Source: Paracoccaceae bacterium (lineage in GTDB: Bacteria > Pseudomonadota > Alphaproteobacteria > Rhodobacterales > Rhodobacteraceae). From it: a DNA stretch of 17,388 nt. The position numbers and the translations under genes were made by a program. Location of the stretch: the NCBI GenBank assembly GCA_023254015.1, contig JALQYS010000513.1, positions 1-17,388 of the forward strand, in the 5' to 3' direction. The notes under the pieces are model-generated. The model searched no databases, was not told the origin of the DNA, and saw nothing but the letters and a program-made list of their open reading frames with translations. Shown piece after piece: positions 6,788-13,343 of this stretch (its first letter is position 1; each line of letters starts with the position of its first letter).

Positions 6788-7612
6788 ATGAGCGATGAGG
6801 GAAATCCGGCGGCACCCGTCTCGGTCGAGGCATTCCGCCTGCGTCTGGCTGAGATCGGCGAGGGCTTGCCCAAGCGGCTGCAGCAGTGCGCGGCGCATGT
6901 CGCGGCCAATCTGGACCGGATCGCCGTGTCAACCGTGGCCGAAATCGCTGCGGGGGCCGATGTGCCGCCTTCGGCCGTGATGCGCTTTTGCCAGTTGATG
7001 GGCTTTTCGGGCTATTCCGAGATGCAGCGCCTGTTTCGTGACGCCTATGCACCGGGTTTTCCCGATTATGCGACGCGGTTGGCCAATCTGAAGGAGGGGG
7101 CGGGCGGTCCGGCGCAGCTTCTGGCCGAATTCGTCGAGGCGGGGCGGCTGTCCCTGGAGGGGGCGGTCAAATCGCTGGACGAGGCGGCGCTGATGCGCGC
7201 GGTCGAGACCTTGTCGCAGGCGGCGATGGTGCATGTCGTGGGGCTGCGCCGGGCCTATCCCGTGGCCAGCTATCTGGCATATGTGCTGGAAAAGATGTCG
7301 GTTCCGGCCATGCTGCACGACGGCACCGGGCGCCTTGATCACCGCCATGCCCTGCGCCCGGGCGAGGCGCTTCTGGCGATCAGCTTTGCCCCCTATTCCG
7401 AAGAGACCCTATCGCTGGCCGCCGAGGCGCGGGGCAGGGGGCTGGCCGTCGTGGCCTTGACCGATCAGCTTTCCAGCCCGCTGGCCCGGCAGGCCGATGC
7501 GGTGCTGACCGTGCAGGAGGTGGATTTCGGTGCCTTCCGCTCGCTTTCGGCCAGCATTGCCATGGCCATCACACTGGCCGTGGCTGTTGGCACGCGGCGA
7601 GGGAGGGCCTGA
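6788..7612 (+). CDS. iolR: RpiR/MurR-family transcriptional regulator, probable IolR
   Basis: A 274-residue regulator with the RpiR layout. The N-terminal helix-turn-helix region spans about residues 20-85, including STVAEIAAGADVPPSAVMRF and the typical GFSGYSEM motif. A C-terminal SIS sugar-phosphate-binding domain follows (about 130-260, including HVVGLRRAYPVASYLAYVLE). RpiR proteins commonly repress sugar or inositol genes and sense phosphorylated intermediates. The ATG at 6788 has a strong GGGGGACAGGG ribosome site. An in-frame ATG at 6689 would read through the promoter and operator and is rejected. Divergence from iolG and the shared palindrome support the IolR assignment. Family confidence is high; the exact ligand is inferred. 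Confidence 0.82.
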   Translation: MSDEGNPAAPVSVEAFRLRLAEIGEGLPKRLQQCAAHVAANLDRIAVSTVAEIAAGADVPPSAVMRFCQLMGFSGYSEMQRLFRDAYAPGFPDYATRLANLKEGAGGPAQLLAEFVEAGRLSLEGAVKSLDEAALMRAVETLSQAAMVHVVGLRRAYPVASYLAYVLEKMSVPAMLHDGTGRLDHRHALRPGEALLAISFAPYSEETLSLAAEARGRGLAVVALTDQLSSPLARQADAVLTVQEVDFGAFRSLSASIAMAITLAVAVGTRRGRA

Positions 7613-7647
7613 CAGGGGCAGCTTGTCAAAGGCCAAGGCGAAATGGA

Positions 7648-7674
7648 TTGTCGGCAGGACGGGGCAGGGATAAT
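7648..7674 (+). promoter_or_regulatory. Possible promoter of the FAD-linked oxidase
   Basis: TTGTCG (7648-7653) and GATAAT (7669-7674) flank a 15-base spacer in the 100-base gap between iolR and the oxidase gene. The -10 is good but the spacer is short. The oxidase may instead be co-transcribed with iolR. Confidence 0.3.
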
Positions 7675-7712
7675 CCGGGCGGCAGATCTCATGCCATCAG
7701 GGTCCTTGTGCC

Positions 7713-9128
7713 ATGCTGAACCCCGCCGATCCCGCCTTTCTGTCCGATCTTGCCGCCCGTCTGCCCGCCGGCACCCTGCGTGCGCCCGAGCCCCGCGATC
7801 TGGAAGAGCCGCGCGGGCGCTGGCAGGGCAGGGCGGGCGCGGTGGCGCGGCCCCGCAGCGCGGCCGAGGTTTCGGCGATCCTGGCTGCCTGCCATGCCGC
7901 CCGCGTGGGCGTGGTGCCGCTGGGGGGCGGCACTGGTCTGGTGGGCGGGCAGATCATGGCCGACGGCCCCCTGCCGCTGTTGCTGTCGCTGGAGCGGATG
8001 ACGGCCCTTTGCGGGATCTGGCCCGAAGAAAACTGCATGGTGGTCGAGGCGGGCATGGTGGTGCAATCCGCGCAAGAGGCCGCCGCGGCGCAAGGCCGGC
8101 TCTTTCCGCTCTCGCTGGCCTCGGAAGGGTCGGCGCGGGTGGGGGGCGTGCTGTCGACCAATGCGGGCGGGTTGAACGTGCTGCGCTATGGCAATGCTCG
8201 CGATCTTTGCCTGGGAATCGAGGCGGTTCTGCCCGATGGTCAGGTGTTCCACGGGCTGAAACGCCTGCGCAAGGACAACACCGGCTATGATCTGCGCCAT
8301 CTGCTGATCGGGGCCGAGGGCACGCTGGGCGTCATCACCGCCGCCGCGCTGCGGCTGTTCCCGCAGCCTGCCTCTGTGGCGACCGCGCTCTTGGCGGTGC
8401 CGGACCCGGCCGCCGCCCTGCGCCTGTTGTCGCGGGCCGAGGCGCGGGCCTCGGGCATGATTTCCGCCTTTGAACTGATCCATCGTCAGGGGCCGGATTT
8501 CCTTGCCCAACACATGCCCGAGGTGACGGTGCCGCTTTCGCCGCTGCCCGACTGGATGGTGCTGATCGAACTGGGCCTGCCCGCGGGCTTTGAAAACGCC
8601 GAGGCGCTGATGGCCGGCCTTCTGGACGAGGCGTTCGAGGCCGGTCTGGTCCGCGATGGTGCCGTTGCGGCCTCGGCGGCGCAGCGGGCAGGCCTGTGGC
8701 GCATCCGCGAATCGATCCCGCTGGCCAACCGCATGGTGGGGGCGGTCTCGAGCCATGACATCTCATTGCCCCTGTCCGAGGTGCCCGCCTTCATCACCCG
8801 GGCCACGGCGGCGCTTGCGGCGCTGTCGGACATGCGGGTGAACTGCTTTGGCCATCTGGGTGATGGCAACTTGCATTACAACGTCTTTCCCGCCGAAGGG
8901 AAATCGAAGGCCGATTACCTGCCCCAGCGTGAGGCCGTGAAACGGCTGGTGCATGACATGGTGCATGAGATGGGGGGCTCGGTGTCGGCCGAACATGGGC
9001 TGGGGCGGCTCAAGGTCGATGATCTGGAACGCTATGGCGATCCGGGCAAGCTGGCCGCCATGCGCGCGATCAAGGCCGCGCTTGACCCCCATGGCATCCT
9101 GAACCCCGGCGCGGTGTTGCGCGCCTGA
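7713..9128 (+). CDS. FAD-linked oxidase (GlcD/D-2-hydroxyglutarate dehydrogenase type)
   Basis: A 471-residue flavoprotein of the VAO/PCMH FAD-binding type with a C-terminal FAD-oxidase domain. FAD-binding motifs are PLGGGTGLVGGQ (69-80), STNAGGLNVLRYGN (148-161) and NTGYDLRHLLIGAEGTLG (189-206). The C-terminal GHLGDGNLHYN (380-390) and SAEHGLGRLK (425-434) carry the histidines and glutamate that bind metal and substrate carboxylate in D-2-hydroxyacid dehydrogenases. Members oxidise D-lactate, glycolate or D-2-hydroxyglutarate and pass electrons to the respiratory chain or an electron-transfer flavoprotein. Which substrate applies cannot be told; the single-chain form lacking a GlcE/GlcF neighbour favours D-2-hydroxyglutarate or D-lactate. 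The ATG at 7713 has a weak ribosome site. No functional tie to the inositol genes is evident. Confidence 0.88.
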   Translation: MLNPADPAFLSDLAARLPAGTLRAPEPRDLEEPRGRWQGRAGAVARPRSAAEVSAILAACHAARVGVVPLGGGTGLVGGQIMADGPLPLLLSLERMTALCGIWPEENCMVVEAGMVVQSAQEAAAAQGRLFPLSLASEGSARVGGVLSTNAGGLNVLRYGNARDLCLGIEAVLPDGQVFHGLKRLRKDNTGYDLRHLLIGAEGTLGVITAAALRLFPQPASVATALLAVPDPAAALRLLSRAEARASGMISAFELIHRQGPDFLAQHMPEVTVPLSPLPDWMVLIELGLPAGFENAEALMAGLLDEAFEAGLVRDGAVAASAAQRAGLWRIRESIPLANRMVGAVSSHDISLPLSEVPAFITRATAALAALSDMRVNCFGHLGDGNLHYNVFPAEGKSKADYLPQREAVKRLVHDMVHEMGGSVSAEHGLGRLKVDDLERYGDPGKLAAMRAIKAALDPHGILNPGAVLRA

Positions 9129-9193
9129 CCCCGAGGAGCGCGCTGCGGCGCGACGACGAGGGCTGACCAGGTGAATTGGCCCAAGCGAATTGA

Positions 9194-9217
9194 CCCTGCC
9201 GGAGCGATCCGACAGGG
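9194..9217 (+). terminator. Possible terminator hairpin after the FAD-linked oxidase
   Basis: CCCTGCCGG and CCGACAGGG form a stem with one mismatch around a six-base loop, 66 bases past the oxidase stop. No clear T-run follows, so it may be a weak or Rho-assisted terminator. Confidence 0.4.
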
Positions 9218-9258
9218 CCAGAGGGGTGTGTTTGGGTACGTGTTTGCAAGCAGCACCC

Positions 9259-9278
9259 TGTCCGGTGGGTGCCGGACA
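9259..9278. terminator. Possible hairpin between convergent genes
   Basis: TGTCCGG and CCGGACA form a perfect 7-bp stem with a 6-base loop, in the gap where the oxidase and the DUF2478 gene converge. It lacks a T-run on either strand; bidirectional termination is inferred from position. Confidence 0.4.
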
Positions 9279-9313
9279 AGAACAGGATTAGACTGATTCC
9301 CCTGAAGATAAGG

Positions 9314-9823
9314 TTAACGCCGTTCGGGAACCTGCGCGGCAACCCAATCGGCCATCGCCTGCGGATCGGCGGGCAGGGCGGTGGCCATTCCGTCGCAAAA
9401 GGCCAGAAGGTCGGGCAGGTTCAGCCCGTTGACCCCCACCAGCACCGGCAGATCCCGCTCCAGCGCCTCGGCGATCAGCGGCACATAGCCCCGGCCCTGC
9501 GCCTCAAGCTTGCCGAACTTGTTGACGATCAGCGCCTCGGCCCCGGCCATCCGCGCGGCGACTTCCACCACCGCCTCTTCCAGCGCGCCGCCGTCCAGCC
9601 GGCAGCCCCGCGCCGCCTCGCCCCGATCCTGATTTATGCGGAACACCGGGCCATCGGGCAGGACGCACAGCTCCATGTCGCACAGGCTGCGCCCCGCGCG
9701 CGCCACATCGCGCTGCACCGTCCCTGCCAATCGCAGGCCCCGTGGCCGCAACAGCGCAACCGCGGCGGCGATCAGGGCATCGGTCGATCCTCGGCCGGTC
9801 TGGCTGACATAGGCGATGGGCAT
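9314..9823 (-). CDS. DUF2478 family protein
   Basis: A 169-residue cytoplasmic protein that I place in DUF2478. The pattern seen is an N-terminal IAYVSQTGRGSTDALI stretch, which looks like a degenerate nucleotide-binding loop, a central CDMELCVLPDGPVFRINQDRG segment, and IVNKFGKLEAQGRG further on. Members are often described near molybdenum transport genes, but no such genes are present here and the function is unknown. The ATG at 9823 starts the conserved domain; longer in-frame starts up to 9961 run into the P450 gene and are rejected. The ribosome site is weak (GGA). It follows the P450 gene by 61 bases on the same strand, so co-transcription is possible. Confidence 0.78.
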   Translation of the reverse strand: MPIAYVSQTGRGSTDALIAAAVALLRPRGLRLAGTVQRDVARAGRSLCDMELCVLPDGPVFRINQDRGEAARGCRLDGGALEEAVVEVAARMAGAEALIVNKFGKLEAQGRGYVPLIAEALERDLPVLVGVNGLNLPDLLAFCDGMATALPADPQAMADWVAAQVPERR

Positions 9824-9884
9824 GGAGGGTCCAGTCTGCTGAGGCCCGCAGTTAGCCCGCCGCCTTGTCCCGCCGCAAGAGGTG

Positions 9885-11054
9885 TTACAGCGCGATGCGG
9901 CAATGGGTGGGGGCGCGGAACTCCCAGCCGCGAAAATCGGGCGGGCCTTCGGCAAAGGCAAGATGCGGAAAAGCCTCGATGAGAACCCGCATCGTCACCT
10001 CGATCTGGGCCTTGGCAAACCACTTTCCGGCGCAGAAATGCGCGCCCTGACCAAAGGCCATATGCGCCTTTGGCGGCCGCAGGATGTCGAACGCCTCGGC
10101 ATTGTCCCAGCGCGTCTCGTCGCGGTTGGCGCTGGCAAAGATGCAAGACACCGGCGTGCCCTCGGGCACCGGGATGCCGTTCACCTGCGTGTCGCGCAGC
10201 GCGGTGCGCATCATCGTGCCGATGGGGGCGATCCAGCGCAGGGCCTCATCGATCGCCTGTGGCAACAGCCCGATGTCGGCGCGCAGGGCGGCAAACTGGT
10301 CGGGGTTCTGCATCAGGCCCACCAAAAGGTTCGCCGCCCCATGCCCCGGCTCCTGCATCCCGCCCAGCAAGGTGATCTTGACCGAAGGCAGGATCATCTC
10401 GACCGGCCGCACCTGGCCCGCCTCCATCCCCGAATGCAGCATGTGCGACAGCGGCGAATTGTCCGGCGCCCGCGCCAGCCGCTCCAGCAGGGGCCGCGCG
10501 ACGGCCTCGATCTCGGTCACCACCGCCTGACAGATCGCGTCGCGGGCCGGGTCACGCTCAAAGTTGATCGCCCCCTGGCTTAGCCCATGGAACCAGCGCC
10601 GCAGCGTCGGCACATCCACCTCCATGAAGCCGAAGGACCGCGCCAGCGCCAGCGCCGAGATCGGCTCGAAATACCCTGTCAGCAGGTCGTCCGACCCGCT
10701 GGCGCGGAACGCCGCCAGCTGCGCCTCGGCAATCGGGCGCACCAGATGTTCAATGTAGCCCGCCACCTGCCGGGGGCGGTAATGCGGCTCGATCCCTCCG
10801 CGCAGGGCGGCATGAACCGACCCTTCCGAGGTCAGCACATTCGGCCGCCCGAAAGCCGCGTTCACCGGGGCTTCGTCCGACACCGCCGTGAAGTCGGGGC
10901 TGCGGGCGATCTGTTCGACATCGCTCCAGCGCGTGGCGAACCAGCAGTTGGCCGCCGGCACCGGTGCAACCGGATCCTCGGCCCGCAGCCGGGCGTAATG
11001 CGGGAAGGGATCCCGGTCCAGATCGTCGATCGTGATGGTCTCGCCGTGGCGCAT
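9885..11054 (-). CDS. Cytochrome P450
   Basis: A 389-residue soluble bacterial P450 monooxygenase. The heme-ligand motif FGQGAHFCAG is at residues 334-343 with cysteine 341. The K-helix ExxR is E270-R273, and the C-helix HxxxR is H81-R85. The I-helix reads GGMQEPGHG (231-239): the usual acid-threonine pair for oxygen activation is replaced by Gln-Glu-Pro, seen in some alphaproteobacterial P450s as a GGxxEP variant. The ATG at 11054 has AAAGGGGGG upstream. The frame is open much further up, but that extension only mirrors the regulator gene. No ferredoxin or reductase gene is adjacent, so redox partners must be elsewhere. The GlxA-type regulator 92 bases upstream on the same strand is the probable controller. 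Substrate unknown. Confidence 0.93.
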   Translation of the reverse strand: MRHGETITIDDLDRDPFPHYARLRAEDPVAPVPAANCWFATRWSDVEQIARSPDFTAVSDEAPVNAAFGRPNVLTSEGSVHAALRGGIEPHYRPRQVAGYIEHLVRPIAEAQLAAFRASGSDDLLTGYFEPISALALARSFGFMEVDVPTLRRWFHGLSQGAINFERDPARDAICQAVVTEIEAVARPLLERLARAPDNSPLSHMLHSGMEAGQVRPVEMILPSVKITLLGGMQEPGHGAANLLVGLMQNPDQFAALRADIGLLPQAIDEALRWIAPIGTMMRTALRDTQVNGIPVPEGTPVSCIFASANRDETRWDNAEAFDILRPPKAHMAFGQGAHFCAGKWFAKAQIEVTMRVLIEAFPHLAFAEGPPDFRGWEFRAPTHCRIAL

Positions 11055-11111
11055 GATCCGGCCCCCCTTTGGCCATTTCCCCTTCGCATATTGCTTCACA
11101 TGGAAAGGATT

Positions 11112-11147
11112 CTGGCAAGGAGTCTGACAGGGAGACTGACAGGGCCT
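11112..11147. repeat. Three tandem 12-bp repeats between the regulator and P450 genes
   Basis: Units CTGGCAAGGAGT, CTGACAGGGAGA and CTGACAGGGCCT follow one another on the plus strand with a period of 12; the latter two share CTGACAGGG exactly. They begin right after the regulator stop codon and precede the P450 start by about 60 bases. They could be direct-repeat half-sites for the AraC-type regulator or simple slippage. Confidence 0.6.
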
Positions 11148-12205
11148 CAGGTCTTTGCGGCTTTCTTGCTGGTCTGGCGGAAATGCGAAAACCGGTGCGG
11201 CGAGACGCCAAAGCGTGCCCGGAAGCTTTTCGAGAAATGCGCGCTTGAGGCATAGCCGCAGGCGATCGCAACATCCAGCACGCTCATGTCGGTCTCGGCC
11301 AAAAGGGCGCGGCCGTGCTGCAGGCGCAGCCCTGCCAGATACTGGATCGGCGTGACGCCCAGATTGGCGCGGAACAGCCGCTCGATCTGGCGCCAGGACA
11401 CGCCCACGAACTGCGCGCAATCCTCGACCGAGAAGGTCTCTTCCAGATGTGCCTCCAGATAGGACACCGCCTTGAGCAGATGGCGATTGCGGTTGCCCAG
11501 CCGCGAGGTGAGCGAGGTCACCTGCTCGTCCTCGGCATCGCGGCGGCGGGTCATCAGGCACATGTTCATCACCGCCTGACTGAGATCGGGGCCCAGATGA
11601 TCGTCGATCAGCTTCAGCACCAGATCCGCCGCCGCCACCCCGCCCGCGCAGGTCACGATCCGGTCGTCGATGCAATAGACCTGCCAGTCCGGCGTCAGCG
11701 TCGGAAACAGCTCGGCAAAGCTGCGCAGGTTTTCCCAGTGCAGGGTGAACCGGCGCCCGTCCAGGATGCCGGCCCGGGCCAGCGCATAGGCCCCGGTGCA
11801 AAGCCCCCCCACGGTGCGCCCGTGCCGCCACTGCGCGCGGATCCAGTCGGTCAGCGCAGGCGTGCAGGCGGCCTCGGGCTCCACCCCGCCGCAGACCAGC
11901 ACATAGCCCGCATCCGCCATCGCCGGCAGCGGCCCTTCGGGCAGGACGGGAAGACCGTTCGAACAGGTGATCGGCTGGCCATCCTCGCTATAGACATGCC
12001 AGCGGAACAGCACCCGCCCCGCCAACTGGTTCGCCACCCGCAAGGGTTCGATGGCCGAGGTGAAGGCCAGCATGGTGAACTGCTTCATCAACACGAACGA
12101 GACAGTCACCGGGTCAGGCGTCTTGCCCAGCGGCACATGCGCGATCCCGCGCGAGATGTATTTGTGGCTGTCCGCCGTGTTCGCCAAATCGGCCTTGTCG
12201 GCCAT
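11147..12205 (-). CDS. GlxA-family transcriptional regulator (DJ-1/PfpI plus AraC HTH)
   Basis: A 352-residue regulator. The N-terminal DJ-1/PfpI-like ligand domain spans about residues 33-215 and includes the elbow-type GLCTGAYALARAGILDGR (cysteine 136). The C-terminal AraC domain (about 240-345) has two helix-turn-helix units, around SVEDCAQFVGVSWRQIERLF and SVLDVAIACGYASSAHFSK. Members such as GbdR and CdhR control catabolism of quaternary amines including glycine betaine and carnitine, usually as activators. Here the adjacent same-strand P450 is the likely target, so a role in catabolism of a small oxidisable substrate is inferred. The ATG at 12205 is preceded by GGGGAA at good spacing; a farther ATG at 12244 is less likely. 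Family is firm, ligand unknown. Confidence 0.9.
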   Translation of the reverse strand: MADKADLANTADSHKYISRGIAHVPLGKTPDPVTVSFVLMKQFTMLAFTSAIEPLRVANQLAGRVLFRWHVYSEDGQPITCSNGLPVLPEGPLPAMADAGYVLVCGGVEPEAACTPALTDWIRAQWRHGRTVGGLCTGAYALARAGILDGRRFTLHWENLRSFAELFPTLTPDWQVYCIDDRIVTCAGGVAAADLVLKLIDDHLGPDLSQAVMNMCLMTRRRDAEDEQVTSLTSRLGNRNRHLLKAVSYLEAHLEETFSVEDCAQFVGVSWRQIERLFRANLGVTPIQYLAGLRLQHGRALLAETDMSVLDVAIACGYASSAHFSKSFRARFGVSPHRFSHFRQTSKKAAKT

Positions 12206-12293
12206 GTGATTCCCCGTCCTGAACAGATTCCTGCGACGCAGCACTTACACCATTGCGGCAGGCCGACCACACGATCTGTATCCTGGCAGCGCG

Positions 12294-13343
12294 TCAGTCG
12301 CCATCGCCATAGCCGGTCATCTCCAGATAGCCGGTGCCGGCATGACTGCCCTCAAGGGTCACCGGCCCCTCCCAATAGGGCACCGAGGTCTCCATCCAGG
12401 CATCGCGGTTCAGCGCGCGGACGGTGACATCCACGCCACGATCGGGAAGCCGCACCTGCCAGACGACCGGCACCCGGCGGCCCGCCACCTCGTGCCAGTC
12501 CAGCGGTCGGGCCTGAAACGCCCCGTCGGCAAAGGCCGTCACCGCGCCATCCGCGCCGATCCAGGTGGCCGAGCTATAGTCGGCCTCGCCGCGCAGCACG
12601 AACCCCATCAGCCTGTCGCCACTGTCGAAGGACAGCGAAAACCAGTCCCAGCCGGTCTGATCCTGCGCCAAGGGCTGGCTGGACCAGTCCCGGTCAAGCC
12701 AGGCCGTCCCCGTCACCTTGACCCGCCCCTCGGGCAGGTCAAGCAGGCCCGACAGGGCAAAGGCGGGTTGCGAATAGTAATGGCTGGCCTGCCCCTGCGC
12801 GGATTTGACGGAATAGCCGTTCCGGCCGTGCAGGATCAGCGGCCCTTTGGCCTGCAGATCCACTTCATAGGCGAAATCGGGGCCGGAGGCGGTCAGCCGC
12901 AGGTGGTCGAAATCCGGGCCTTGCAGCGTCCAGTCGTCGATCCAGGCGGCGAAGGGCGTGGCCGTCACCCCGGCCTGCCCGATGCCGCCCCGGGCCAGCC
13001 GTTCCGTCACATGATGCGTGGTAGGGGTGGTGACGGCGGCATGCCCCATCCACAGCTGCGGCGCCCCCCAGCCTTGCCCATCCCGAGGCGCAAGGGCGGA
13101 TCGGAACAGCGTCCATTGCAGCCCGTAGGGGATTCCGTCCGGCCCGGTCATGTTGGCGGTCAGATACCACCATTCGATGCGGAACGCCGGATGCGCGCCA
13201 TGGTCGGCGGGGAACTCCAGCACCCGGTCGGGGCTGGGCAGGGCAAAGCCCGTCGCCTCGGAGCCAAGCCCGGCAAAGCCCTGTGCCAGCCCCGGTGAGG
13301 GGGCAGCCAGAAGCAGAAGCATCAGCCAAAGCCTAGCGTTCAT
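12294..13343 (-). CDS. Secreted AttH/CrtC-like lipocalin-type protein
   Basis: A 349-residue exported protein. Residues 1-21 form a signal peptide (MNARLWLMLLLLAAPSPGLA then QG). The body matches the AttH/carotenoid-1,2-hydratase-like lipocalin group: EWWYLTANM (57-65), HYYSQP (188-193), AWLDRDWSSQ (214-223) and GWDWFSL (231-237). The ATG overlaps the permease stop by 11 bases (ATGAACGCTAG), so it is the third gene of an ABC operon, as attH follows attEFG in Agrobacterium. It likely acts in the periplasm, binding a hydrophobic ligand or lipid handled by the transporter. True carotenoid hydratase activity is unlikely, given the context and absence of other carotenoid genes. The ligand is unknown. 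Confidence 0.85.
   Translation of the reverse strand: MNARLWLMLLLLAAPSPGLAQGFAGLGSEATGFALPSPDRVLEFPADHGAHPAFRIEWWYLTANMTGPDGIPYGLQWTLFRSALAPRDGQGWGAPQLWMGHAAVTTPTTHHVTERLARGGIGQAGVTATPFAAWIDDWTLQGPDFDHLRLTASGPDFAYEVDLQAKGPLILHGRNGYSVKSAQGQASHYYSQPAFALSGLLDLPEGRVKVTGTAWLDRDWSSQPLAQDQTGWDWFSLSFDSGDRLMGFVLRGEADYSSATWIGADGAVTAFADGAFQARPLDWHEVAGRRVPVVWQVRLPDRGVDVTVRALNRDAWMETSVPYWEGPVTLEGSHAGTGYLEMTGYGDGD

Noticed and set aside
7689..8756. 355-codon open frame on the minus strand over the FAD-linked oxidase gene
   Set aside because: It is His/Gln/Arg-rich, matches no family and lies antisense to a gene with full motifs; typical GC-rich shadow.
11055..11831. Long N-terminal extension of the P450 reading frame
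   Set aside because: The frame is open but lies opposite codon phase to the regulator gene and reads as Arg/Gly-rich shadow; the P450 has a normal length and a good ribosome site at 11054.
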